A stretch of DNA of 64,000 nt from Thuidium tamariscinum (Eukaryota > Streptophyta > Bryopsida > Hypnales > Thuidiaceae): NCBI GenBank assembly GCA_947034885.2, contig OX344749.2:3983501-4047500 (forward strand). Reading direction: 5' to 3'. The position numbers and the translations under genes are program-made. Below are positions 1-12,300 of the stretch, one piece after another (positions within the stretch are counted from its first letter, which is position 1; each line of letters begins with the position of its first letter). Under the pieces are notes generated by a model. It had not been told where the DNA came from, made no database searches, and saw only the letters and a list, made by a program, of their open reading frames with translations.

Positions 1-164
1 GTCTAAAGATATCCAATACAATCTTGACTTTCTGTAGTATGGAGGGCTCTTGGAATTGAGCCTCAAATGCATTAGATCTTGGACGGAAAACGATCAATTA
101 GAAATTCATTTAAAAAAATTGTAGAATAGATTTTGAAAAACCATCAGTTGATTAGAATTATGCA

Positions 165-325
165 TGTTAGGTTCTTTAACCCCATATTTTTTTGGTGACC
201 AACAATTTAGATTTCACATATGAAAAGACGATTGAAAGACTTCAAGTTACTTTTTCAATGTTAACTCCGTCATAATCAAACATTATAATCTTTCAATCCA
301 TAAGTGATTTCTAATATATCTAGTT
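165..325 (-). repeat. Copy of interspersed repeat R (reverse orientation)
   Basis: On the minus strand this stretch matches the sequence flanking the TA-MITE at 33977-34272 and the region after 26205. Shared landmarks are a run reading about GATTGAAAGATTATAATG, then a stretch ending CTTTCAATC, then a GTTGGTCAC-type block. It has no MITE where the 34-kb copy has one, so it approximates the unoccupied state. Divergence is visible at many positions, so the copies are old. Confidence 0.6.
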
Positions 326-860
326 CAAATTTGTATGATTATATTTTTAACAAAAATTGATAAAGCATATTAAAATGTTGTCTTTTTGTCTAGTTTAGAG
401 AAAATTCTTGAAGCTTGTAAAGGGCCTTAGGCATTTAGGAGTTAAACAACTTCATTTTTACATTTGTCTATAAAGTAGTTTTTTTAAAATAATATTTATT
501 TTAAATATTGAAAAATACCATATACCAAATAAATATTGAATATTTTCGAAATGAAAAAATCCGGACTCTGCTTCTCATATCAAACTCAATGTCTTGCTGA
601 TTTTTCATTTTGTGTCTGCATGGACACGAGATTTTTAATTTTCTTAAAATTTTTAATTTTCAAGATATGAACACACAGTCACAAAAGTTGTCGGTTTTTT
701 CTGTGAAAATTTTAAAATGACCTTGAATTTTGGAAGAAAAGGTATCAACTGAAATACTGTACGAAATACACTTGAAAAATTAGTTGAGATTTGGGAAGCG
801 GGAATAGGTCCCAGGCTCCCAGGGTTTGGCACGAGTCGGTAGTAGGGTATGATGTGTGAC

Positions 861-877
861 TTAGGGTTTAGGGTTTA
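861..877 (+). promoter_or_regulatory. Telo-box cluster
   Basis: Two overlapping TTAGGGTTTA units (telo-box, AAACCCTAA on the other strand) lie about 180 bp before the start codon. In plants this motif is known from promoters of ribosomal protein and ribosome-biogenesis genes. The assignment rests on motif and position only. Confidence 0.6.
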
Positions 878-1024
878 AGCGAGAAGCGTGGACGGAGCTT
901 CTCTGGAAGAATGCAAGAATGCAGCCATGGGCCGCGGGTGTCGCAAAATTTCTTCACACCAGATTGGAATTTCGTTTGATTGAATGCAATCTACAGGTGG
1001 ATGTAGAGAGACTCAGTGTTGAAA

Positions 1025-1036
1025 TTTAGGGTTTAG
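1025..1036 (+). promoter_or_regulatory. Telo-box next to the start codon
   Basis: TTAGGGTTTAGG ends 12 bases before the CEBPZ-like ATG and is probably within the 5' leader. It is the second telo-box cluster of this gene. Confidence 0.5.
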
Positions 1037-1048
1037 GATCCATCCGCA

Positions 1049-4000
1049 ATGGCGGAGATGGCAGAGGTGCCTCAGAGCAAGAGCAAGAGCAAGGCGAAGA
1101 AGAGTACCACGGAGGGCAGCAATTTGGAAGCCATCCAGGCAGATGTGGCTTCGTTCGCTGCGCAGCTAGGGCTTGCCACTGGTGGCGGTGGTTTTGGTGT
1201 CGGGTTCGATGATTCGGATTTTCGGAAGACGGGTCGAATTGGAGAGAAGACGACGCCGAAGAAGAAGAAGAAGATAGGAGGAGAGGAAGATGAAGCTGTA
1301 GAAGGGAAGAAGGTCGAGAAATCAGTGACTGGCGGCGAAGGGAAGAAAGGAGGGAAAGGAAAGGAGCGAGAGCGTAAGGAAAAAGGGGATGGCGAAGCTT
1401 TAGGGTTTGTTTCGAGCAAGAAGTCCGCTTCTGTTGTGGAGAAAGGCAAGGGGAAGAAGAGATCTTTGCCTAGTGATATCAGAGGAGATGAGACAAGCGC
1501 TAAAAAGGAACGGCTTACGGAAGGGGTCACGGCTGGAGATGCTCCTGCTGCTGCTCCTAGCAAGTTTGTTGTGGCATTGGACAGATCATTGGCTAAGTCT
1601 TTCCAGGGTGCTACTCTATGGTATGAAGGGCTTGCAGCTGCTGCAGCGAACCCTAAAGCGAAATCCTCGAAGGCTGTGACTTCTGGAGAGAGAGACGAGT
1701 TCTCTGTTAGCAAACGGAAAGAGGCAGAACAATTGATGGAGAAGGCTGTCTCCGATTATGAGAAATCTAGGTCTAAAGATAGTGACACTAGGTGGCTGAT
1801 GACTGCGCGACGGTCTGGAACTTCATCAGATAAAGTTGCTGCCATGACTGTTATGCTGCAGGACAACCCCATGCTCAACCTTCGCACTTTGGATGCTCTT
1901 CTTGGTAGGGTTGGATTTCAGTGGTGAACTTACTCTTGCGATGCGTCTGTCTGTGACGTTTCAAATTGTGAATCTGATTTAAATTTCTGTTAGTGTCTGC
2001 ATCAATTTTGGAAATTCATAGGGTGCAATAGTAGGTAAGATGCTCAAATATACTTGAATGGTTGATGATGAGTAAGGTGTCCTTTCCAGGTATGGTGACC
2101 TCGAAAGGAGGGAAGAGACATGCGGTGGTAGGCATTGATGCTTTACGAGAATTGTTTTTGAGAAGGTGAATGATTCCTATGAATGTAACATGTTGTAGTC
2201 TTATGAATTAAGATCGATGCATTGGATTGAAAAGCAAATCTGTAGGAAGTTTTAGGCCTTTGTTAGATTTATCTACAGTTGACGAGTGACGAGGATAACT
2301 TATAATTTTAAAGCTCCTGTTGCTTGACTTTAATGTTCTATGTTATGACTCAAATTTCTGCACGCTATATGTTAATGACATTCGTCATTAATAGCTTTTT
2401 TTTATGGGGAAAAATGTTTGCAACAGTTTATTGCCAGATCGAAAGTTTAAGTATCTTAATCAACAGCCACTATCAAGCCTTGCGGATTCAAAGGAAGGTG
2501 CGACATTGCTCCTTTACTGGTACTTTGAGGACTGCCTTAAACGAAGGTAAAGTGTTTGATTCTCTCTTTCTTGCGTGCTGTGGAGCCTTCTTGTTTGATG
2601 GTCTGGAACTCTGGTCACTCCGGGTATAGAATTTGCTCTATGGATCAATGAGTTGATCGAATGCACATAAGAATCATTATCATTCTCTTTGTCTGATTTT
2701 ATGAATAGAGATGTAGGTGTGCTGATGCGCTGATTGTGTTACAGGTATGAACGGTTTATTGTTGCTCTTGAGGAAGCCACTAGAGACACCCTACCATTTC
2801 TGAAGGAGAGAGCCCTCAAGGTTAGTGCGTGTTGTAGACTACAAGTCGTGGTCAATATGGAAGAAGCATTTATAATGAGGGTTTCTGCCAAAACCCCCAC
2901 TGTGACAATCGTCCTCCTTCTGACGAGTGCTTCTGTTCATAGCATCGTTCAAATACGTTTGTACTTCAATTGCCACCCAATCTGATGTCCTAGATGACTC
3001 TTTTCTTGCACATTGTTGTACTTTTCTTGTTTCAATTGTTCTATTTCCCCGTCTGCAGACTGTCTTTGAACTCCTTACGGCGAAGCCTGAGCAGGAACGC
3101 CGTCTTTTGTCAGCGCTCGTGAATAAGGTATGCGAATTATTTAACCCCTTAAAAGAACCAGGGAACAGTCCGGATTTTCAAAATTGTGAAGATGTATTAT
3201 ATAATGCAACTTAGAATAATAATTTAATGATGACTTTCAAAAAATAGTTGTAAAATATGATCCATAGATCATATCTTACAGATAGATCAACTACTACACT
3301 ATCTAATTTTTCTCAGTAAAATTTGAAGCCAAGAATTGTCATTTGCTGATAGAAGCAAATTGCTATTGAAAATATGAACCCTTGTGTGGCGTAATCGGTA
3401 CAGAGGTTCTTTGTGACAGTTCGATGCCACGCTGACCATTAGCATGTGGCCTTCTTGCAGTTGGGTGACCCAGAGAGGAAGGTAGCTTCCAATGCCAGTT
3501 ATCTGCTCTCCTGCCTCCTCACAACTCATCCTGTCATGAAGGTATTACTGATGAAGACTTGGTACTAATCAATTCTACTGTATGCTAGTACCAAGTAATA
3601 TGTATTGCATCATGAGTTCCTGAATATTTTCTTTTATCACAATCAGCTCTTGTTTGTAGTGTAATTATGTTGTTTCTGAATATCCGAGAAGAGTAAGTCC
3701 AGATATAAGGATATCCTGATTCGAATTATCTTTCACCTTGACAGGTATGTGTTGTGTACTGACTTGACTGGTGTGTTGTAATATTTTGTGTGGAAATCAG
3801 ACAGTTGTTGTAGAAGAGGTGGACTCGTTCTTGTTCCGGCCTCATGTTGGAAGTCGTGCCAGATATTATGCGGTTAGTTTTATGTTTTGCGATACATTAG
3901 CATGTGTAAAGTTTGCACACTAAGAAAGACCTTTGCAGTAAGATCCCATGTCAGATAATATCAAGATCAGCAACGAACCTCTTGAGTTGAATATGGAATT

Positions 4001-7000
4001 GGTGATGTGGTTGTGCGGCACAAGAATACTTGAAGTACTCATACTAAATTCAAATGTGGAACTGCTATAAATGTGTAAAAGAGTACCCAGCAATTTTTAC
4101 ACCCTTAATGTTTGCTTTTCATATTGATGACCAGCTCTCCAGTGTTATTCTTAGAACGGCTTGAGAATGTTATCTAGAAGTCCTAATTTGATTTAGGCTC
4201 GTTTTGAAACGCTGTGTCGGCATGTGTATTCATCTTTGTGAAGATGGTGAGTGCAATTTTCGTATTTTTTTGTTTGTTTGCAGGCTGTCTTCTTGAATCA
4301 AATAATGCTCGCTAATAGAGGCGATGGGCCCAAGATTGCAAAGCAACTGATTAATTTGTATTTCGCTCTTTTTAGGGTAAGTTCTGTAACTATGAGTTTT
4401 CCCTTCGCTGTGTTCCGTATTAATATTCTACGACGGGGAGCTGCTACTGCTGCTATGATCTACATCATTCCTAGAGCAGAAGAGTTGTCGCCTGCCAGGT
4501 TTGTTTCTTACAGCTATAATTGTTTGCAGACCGTGACATTAGGAGACGCCGAATTTGATTCTAAGCAGAAGGGAAAGAAAAAGTTTTCAAAACATGATAA
4601 AAAGAATAAAAATTCCAAAGGAGCGAAGGGAAAGCCTGGCAATGACGCGCCTGTAGCTGGGGAAGTTAACACCAGGCTGTTGTCTGCTTTATTGACAGTA
4701 AGTTGGTGAAAGCTACATCTATTCGTGTAGTTTGTTTTGTATCTGAGTGATGTAGTCCTACAATTGTTCTTACATGGTTTTGGAATGAAGTACTCGGATT
4801 TGTCAGCTGGTCCGTGCATGACTTTTTCCATCCAGTTTATGCTGACCTTGAATGTGACATTTAAAAAAATATTCATCTAATTCATCTAAGAGAAAATCTG
4901 GGAAATGTGAAGGGTGTCAACAGAGCTTTCCCATATGTGGCTACAGATGACGTTAATTCTGTTATCGAAGAACATACTCCTGTTCTGTTCCGCTTGGTAA
5001 GATTTTTTCTGATATCATTTCAAATGCAATGACGCATTTTGCTGTATCATGTTTTTCTGGCAGGAATTCTGTCAGTCTTGTTCTGATTTCTGGATGACAT
5101 ATGTAGGTACATTCGGATAACTTTAATGTAGCTGTGCAAGCCCTCATGCTCTTACATCAATTGCTTCTCAAGAACCAAGCTGTCAGTGATCGCTTCTATC
5201 GGGCCCTCTACTCAGTTTTACTCTCACCAAGTCTCACCACGTCAAATAAGGTACGGGTTTGACACTTGGATATGAACAATGCCTGGAGATCCAGAGTGTT
5301 TTTCTTGGATTTTTGTGCAGAATTGCTATTTTCTTTTTTGCTTAAACTTATCTTGGTTGGTGTAGAAATGTTAAAATTATATGAATGTGGTACTGTAGGC
5401 CGAAATGTTTTTGAATCTTCTTTTCAAAGCGCTGAAGGGGGATATCAACCTGAGGCGCATGGCTGCGTTTGCCAAGCGGCTAACACAGGTGATTGACCTC
5501 TTTTTTAAGGATTTCTCAGTTTTTTCATATAATAGATTTCTGAATGGCTGTGTCGCTTGACTTCCGCATTGTATGGTGTGGTACTAAATTTTGATTTTTG
5601 CTTCTTATCTTACTATTATTTATCCAAATTCGCTGGAATATCAGGTGGCACTGCAACAACCCCCTAATTTTGCCTGTGGATGCCTGTTAGTTCTTTCCGA
5701 AGTCTTGAAAGCAAGGCCAAGCCTCTGGTAAGTTGTACCTGCATTATTTTTTTTTATTCTAGATGTGTCTCCCTTGCATAAATTTTATTTAGTGATAACC
5801 CCATGCGTACATCAGTCTGACTCTGTTCAATGCCCTCGTCCGTGACTGACTGTACATACTTGTCCTTGTGGTCTGCAAGGGATGGGATTCTACAAGCTGA
5901 AAGTAAAGACGATGAGATAGAGCACTTCGTGGATATTCCGGATGAGGATTCAGCTGATACAGCTCTTGACACCATACCTGGACCTACTTCAGAAACAACT
6001 GGCGCTTCTGAAGATAGCAGCGGAAGCGACTCTGATGCTGAACTAAGAGAGGGCGATATGGTTGATAGATCTATTCCAGATTTAGAAGATGATGGAAATG
6101 ATACTAGTTCTGATGAAGAAGGGAACACAACAAGAGCAGCACAGAAGAGAATCAAGATTGCGAAATTGGAGACACCTGCAGTCGTGAGGGAAGTGAATCA
6201 ACATTTGGCAGAGTCTCCTGTCCCAAATGTTTCTGAAGAACCAGGTCAGAAGACCTGGCCGGTTGAAGGCTATTACGACTCTCGGCATCGAGACCCCTCT
6301 TACTGGTAGGACAAACGAGTTTTTATTTATGATCATCTACTAATTTACGATTTTTATGGAGCATTTGTGGGTGTCTTTTGGTTTTCACGGAACTGGTATG
6401 TTTGGTTTGTCTTCTCATATTTTATCTTTGTTAGGATTTTCTCAGATGTTTTTGTCTATGGCAGCATCCTGAGATCCATTTTTCTCGTATGCTCTTATCT
6501 ATTTCATTCACCTATGAGATGCATCTCAAGTACAAGTCCAGGTATTCTACTGGTTGCCAACTGGGACTTACAACTGTCTTGCTTCTGCAATCTGTAGCAA
6601 TGCTGATAAGGCGTGTTGGTGGGAGCTTACGGCACTTGCAAGCCACATGCATCCGTCAGTGGCCAGCATGGCTCGAACGCTGTTGTCGGGAGCCAATGTA
6701 GTCTATTTAGGGGATCCATTGCGTGATCTTGTTCTCGGTGCCTTTTTGGACCGATTTGCGGAGAAGAAACCCAAAGCCAGAAAGGAGAAAGAAGGTGGTA
6801 GCATGGCAATGTCTGGAACAGATAAAAAGGTATATCTTTCTCATTGCTTAGTCTAATCTATCTGCTTGTTGAATTATTTACGTTCATGCTTGTCGATGAA
6901 GTTCTACTTGGATGTTGTCAATAACCTGTCTGTTCACCCTTTGATAGGTTGCCAAACGTCTTGTTGGCGAAGAGCTTTTGGCGATGGATGAGAATGAAGT

Positions 7001-7703
7001 TGCTCCTGACGACGTAGTCTTCCACAAGTTCTATCAAACTAAGGTCAGCAACCGCAAGGTGAAGAAGGCAAAGCACAAGAAGGATGATGAGGATGATGAT
7101 ATAACAGGACTAGATGAGGTGGATGGCGTAGATGGGGATGATAGCGATGACGAGGAGGTAGACGCTTTACTGGAGCGGGACGAAGGCCGGGAAATGGGTT
7201 CTGCAGGAGAAGAGGATCCTGAGGAAGAAGACGGAGATGAGAGCGAAGGGGAGTTTGACTACGGTAAAGTAGGACATGCTTTTGATATGGAAGAAGATGA
7301 AGAGGATGAGGAGTTGGAGGGAGAAGATTTTGACACCTTATCAAAGAAGAAGAAGACGAAGAAGAAGAGTAAGATAGTCGAGGCTGCAACCAGCGATTCA
7401 GATGAATCCTATGGCAGCGAAGAGGAGTTTGATTTAGGAGAATACCCAGAGAGTGAAGCTGAAGAAGATAGTGATGGAAGCATAGAAATCGGTGACCTAC
7501 CATCTGACGAAGAATCTAAGCATAGTAAGAAGAGGACAGTAGCAATTAGTGACAAAGGCGTTAAACAAGTTAAGGTGACAGGAGAAGGCAAAGCGAAGAA
7601 GTCGAAGAAGAAACAAGTCGATGGTGTTCCGCTTCCTTCTGGGAGGAAATCAGCGTTTGCAAGTTTGCAGGATTATGAAGACATCATAGAACGGGACTTG
7701 TAA
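1049..7703 (+). CDS. SWA2: CEBPZ/Noc1 (Mak21-type) 60S ribosome biogenesis factor, SLOW WALKER 2-like
   Basis: Joined exons: 1049-1904, 2090-2165, 2427-2546, 2745-2820, 3059-3127, 3461-3541, 3801-3872, 4284-4376, 4530-4697, 4913-4996, 5107-5250, 5399-5488, 5645-5727, 5880-6305, 6598-6829 and 6948-7703. All have GT-AG borders and the phases agree throughout, giving about 1141 aa. The family (yeast Noc1/Mak21, human CEBPZ, Arabidopsis SWA2) works in the nucleolus in early 60S assembly, partnered with Noc2. Residues 1-160 are lysine/glutamate-rich. A helical repeat region follows, and the CBF/Mak21 domain spans about 566-890, with the conserved blocks LLHQLLLKN, NLRRMAAFAKRL, RDPSYCNADKACWWEL and HPSVASMARTLLSG. 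Exon 14 carries an acidic insert (about 672-800), and the tail after VFHKFYQTK (about 920) is very acidic, then lysine-rich. The start is the first in-frame ATG, directly after a telo-box. The acceptor of exon 10 is weak but required by frame. Confidence 0.95.
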
Positions 7704-9354
7704 ACATGTAACGAAGATTGTAAGGGAAAAATTGAACTTCGAAAAAATTCGTTGTTTGGCTCCATACAAAGATGAGAATGACTCCAACTGGGTCAATTGG
7801 GCCCAGGGTCAAACGTTTTTTAAAGTACTTTTGAAGGCCTCTTGATTAATAGGCCGCACCTAGGCATATTAGAAACTCATGTTTTTAAATTTGAAGTTTA
7901 CAATAACACAATATATAATAAAAATGTGTTTTGCCCCATAACACAGGTTCTAAAGCTGTAAGCTGTAATTAATCGCTGAGTTGCTCCCAAAACGATCAAA
8001 AGGTCGAAGCTCAAAATTTCTGATTTTTTCCATACTACGACAAATGTGAAATGAAGAGTGCAATTGAGATTTTTTTTTTCTGACAAATTATGAATTTTGT
8101 TATGAATTTTGAAGTATGTTACTTGATTGGCTTATAGGAGTCTAGATTGCCCCCAAATCAGCAAAAAACGGACGTAAGACTCATTCCCTAAGTGCCCTGG
8201 CGTAGGTGTTTTGCTTCTCATGGACAGGTTCACCTTATTCCATCTTGAGAAGGGAAGAGCACAATCTTTAACTTCAAATTGTTGAAGGTCAAGTAGCAAC
8301 AGTCTAACAACGAGATGTTGCAGTGCTGTTCACACAATGCATACATGGCTTGGATAAAAACGATACTGTAGCAGTAAGGTTTACCATTGTGAGGACCCAT
8401 CTATTCAAGGTCTCTCAACCTATATGAGGTATATCATTTGAAGTACCTAAAAGAACTGAGTATGCTTCAATACCCGTAATCAGAAATTACTACGGCTTGT
8501 ATCTGCAAGGCACATTTGCATCCAGACACTCTGAATCATTAGGTTCTAAATGAACTACAAAATGTGACCACGTCAGATCCAGAGGATTCACCTCGTCAGT
8601 GCCGACGTACACACCCCATGACCAAGAGGTGCAGAAGTATCTCCATGACATTTACAATGAACTTCTACCGTCGTGCGAGAGTCGTACAAAATGCAGTTGA
8701 AGAGCCAGCTTCTCTTGTCGGCAATGTATGTGACTTCTTGGGATACGCCGAGCAATTCTGGCATCGGCGAGACTACTAAGCATATCAGAGTCGCACAGGC
8801 TATGCATTGTGGAGTCAACTCAGAAACGCTGCACATGAGACTATCATCTTCTACGAGGCGTCACTGACCCAGAGGACTCCACAAGTCTCTCGAGACTGTT
8901 TCCGTCGCTCAAAGCTGATGCCTCGTCTTCAAATTCATGTAATTCAGCTTCACAGTCATGTGCTAATGTCTGTCAAGCACGTCAAACATTAAACTCAGTT
9001 TCAGAAATATTAGCAAATTTTTGAAGTTAGCTATCCTGAAGTAATGCCCACATATAGATCATATTAATGAGTATCGAGGTAGAGATCACATGGACCTCGA
9101 AGGTCACGGTATACTTATCCTAGACCAATACAGGTAGACCATACAGAAAATAAACCTTCAGCTGCAGATGTTTATAGTAGCAGCTGACAGGATCCCTGTT
9201 CAATCGGTTACCTTAAAATCATATTTCAAAATACACATGCACAAAGACGTGTTGCACCTTAACATAGCCTTTTTGTACAACAGCTCCACACAGTGTGTTC
9301 GCTACTCAGCAAGATATGTAAGCTCATTCAGCTCCTTGTCTCACTTTCCAGCAC
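7704..9354. other. Convergent intergenic region, 3' tails of two genes
   Basis: This lies between the stop codons of the CEBPZ-like gene and the 5'-nucleotidase gene and should hold both 3' UTRs. Bases 7740-8100 are AT-rich. Bases 8560-9000 are less AT-rich and contain only short overlapping frames on both strands (60-80 codons) that match no family I recognise. No repeat border was found. Confidence 0.55.
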
Positions 9355-12300
9355 TTAAGTGTACATGTTTGACATAACATCCTGAACTCCAAAGCCAGTA
9401 CTAGTACTTCAGCCAATGTGTTCCAAAACAGCTACAGATTTTGGTTCATGTTTTATACTGGTAGAGAAATTTATCAATACCTGAGACTGTGACCGAAAAT
9501 ACATAAATGGAGAGTATCGCAAAAAGTTGGAAACACGGGACGTATAGATATCTGCATACCTGTGGAGGAGCAACTCCTGTTAGTAATTACAATACTCATC
9601 GTAAAGAAAGTGGTGAGACTTACAATCTAATATCACTGGAGGAAATAAGCAACCCGTCTGCAAGAAACGTTTCTTAAGAGGATGTGGACACTGCTTGGGT
9701 GAAAACTCCAACAGAGGCATGTGACATGATCAGATCCCAAGCTATGGAATTCTAATTTCTCAATTCAGATTTAGAGGACATTTTTTAGTATTACTGATGT
9801 CTGAGGAACAGTGACTTCAAAAAAAGGCAGGAGTCAATGAACAAAGAGACGCAGGATCGAAGTTAGCGAAATTCTAATTCACGACAAAACGTCTAATTGC
9901 ACTCGTCATAACGCTTACTTTTCGATTTGTCGAGTAAGATGACTTTTGTCCCAAAGTCCTGCTCGAGACAAATAACCCCACCTGCGAAAGCAAAGCCAGT
10001 GAACATACTTAAATTTCCAAATCTATAAATTTTACAAAAACATTCATTGCTAAAGCGAGTGTGCAGTAACTGACACTATTCAAGTTCCTAGATTCAAAGT
10101 TCCCCTTTCCTACTCAAATTACTTCCCCCATCAGATCCATGCTTTGACCAGAAAATTTATCCAGATTGAATGTAAGAGCTAGCACGTTATAAACCTCTAG
10201 GTCCTTGTGCACATTTAAGTGGGAAGAAGATAAATTGGAGTCACTTATGTGTCCATAGAATAAAGTATACCTTTGATTAAAGAACTCCCCGTCAGCGTCT
10301 AACATAGGTGCAATTCTCTGATCCAGCCTGCTCATTAAAACAAGCAACTTCTGCATGTTCTCGGCAAGTTCTCGCGCGTCCATGTTCGTTGTTTTATCGG
10401 TCTATAGCACAAGTGACTTTTTCAGACATGATTTGTTTAACATGACGTGTAGACTGCAGTAGAAAATACTTCCAGACGACTAGAATAGAACAATGCATAA
10501 CGCCTCATATTGATGTAACCGGAAGTGATGAAGCAAGATAACGTAAGTAGAAAGACTGAGGACATGAATAAATCCAAATACGCAAAACAGGTAATAAGAT
10601 AGTGTTCAAAGTAAAGTAGACCAAAATCAGTGGACTTCAAAGAACTCTCGAGCGACTCTTCAAATGAATGACACGATCAGCAAGGGCGAATACAAACCTG
10701 TGCTGGTCTTCCAGCAGTACGACGTTGCAATGCAAGCCGGAGCTGATTAAAGACATCCCCAACAGCCTCCTTCTGATTCATCAGCTCTATCAACTTGGTC
10801 CTATGGTCCCTTCCATACGCTAAAGCCTTCACCTGCGAGCACCAAAACAGAGGATGACTAAAAGTTACGGATACATAACATAGCGTATTCATTATGCTAG
10901 AGCCTTACTTGTCTCGCAGAAGTCTACATGAATAAGTCGGCCTCACAGAGAAGCTTTCTGAGATGAGATTTCAAGCGATTAAAAAGCCTTCATACCGCTA
11001 TCAACTTAGCCCCAAAACTCACTGGGTAGAAGGACATGAACGCAAAATTCAGAGCAGATACTTCCTCGACTGACAGTCCAAGACAGGCATTTACCTCTTT
11101 CTCTAGCTCGCGACAAATCAGGGCAGTCCTCCATCTTAAATGCACCTTAGACATGCTCACATCTGTGTAGATATGATCACCAACATAAAGTGTCTCATCA
11201 CCATGAAAGCCCAGTGCTTTCTCCACCATGACAGCGCTGCCACCACAGTAAAGTCCACCTGGAAAGTAACAGAAATTAGTTCAATTAAAGATGAGAGAAT
11301 AATAAAGTAGGTAAGTACGAATGCTTCGTTTCCGGGGTAAGGAAAACAAAAACTCACGAAACAAAAGTAACAAGATCCTTTTGAATACAGAGATAATTTT
11401 TCAAACCAAAAATATGTGACTCAATTAGCGTCCCACTCTGACTCCACTAGCCCCACAAATTCCTCGAAACAGCTAGAGATTGCCCGTACCTGATGTGGCC
11501 TTAAAGCAAGGACGCATTAGACCGTCGTCCGTCACTATTTCATAAAGAGGATTGGATTTTTGAAAGAAATCAGGTTTCCTCGCAGAAACAATAACCTGGA
11601 ACATGTGTGCCACATCGAATTAAATCGATGAAGCTATTGGCTGAAGGATGGCTCCATAAATATGGCTCCGCGAAGGTAAGAGATGGGAATTATGAACAAT
11701 GAAGCAACTCTACCAGAAATGATTTAAGCTTTGGCCATAGCAAAATATCTCTCATCTAGGGCTTCAGAACGCAAGTAAAACCAGATGTCAAATGATTCTA
11801 CTTTCAATAACCCGCAATGACGAATTTGAGCTGCATAAACGTACCATGTCAAAAAGAGACCGCCAGCCCATGCCATCGGGGAGATATTTGTCAAAAGCGT
11901 ATTGCATCATCTTGTTGGTATAGAGATAGTCCGAATTTGTGATGAGCAAAAGTCTCTTACCAGCCTGAAAAAGCATATATTTCACAGAAACGTGAAACCA
12001 ACATCTTCAACGATTCATGCAACTGACGTGGTTCAATTCTAGCGGAAATGCTCTCAAAGAAAGTTGGAATTCGAACCTCCTTCTGATCTAACAGAGCCAA
12101 TGGGAGCTCAGGGTCGGGCTCAATAAATAACTCTGGGTTGTTGATAATCTCTGCCTGCAACATTTGAAACAAGAGTGTTACAAAAACAAACTCCCTCGTC
12201 AAAAAAAGGACCTCAAAATCCCTGAGTCACCACGAAAATTCCTTGCAGAGCTACAAGTACCCGGCAAGTCTATATCCCTGACAATTTGATGAGTAGTATT

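Larger units (their letters stand above)
1..1048. other. Upstream region and 5' leader of the CEBPZ-like gene
   Basis: Bases 1-780 are AT-rich, hold no credible reading frame and include a copy of an interspersed repeat (165-325). From about 780 the composition becomes more GC-rich and two telo-box clusters appear, so the promoter and leader of the gene starting at 1049 probably lie at about 780-1048. An upstream ATG sits near 911 and another near 926, so leader translation is possible. No TATA box stands out. Confidence 0.6.

Noticed and set aside
861-877. Interstitial telomere repeat
   Set aside because: Only two to three TTTAGGG-like units are present and they sit in promoter position, which fits telo-boxes better than a telomere relic.
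1072-1713. 213-codon frame opposite exon 1 of the CEBPZ-like gene
   Set aside because: It is antisense to lysine/glutamate-rich coding sequence, which automatically gives Ser/Phe/Leu-rich open frames. No domain is visible.
7045-7503. 152-codon minus-strand frame opposite the last CEBPZ-like exon
   Set aside because: Antisense shadow of acidic codons; composition is simply the complement.
8564-8992. Possible small genes on both strands in the convergent tail region
   Set aside because: Frames overlap each other on both strands, are interrupted by stops and match no known motif. Untranslated tail sequence is the simpler reading.
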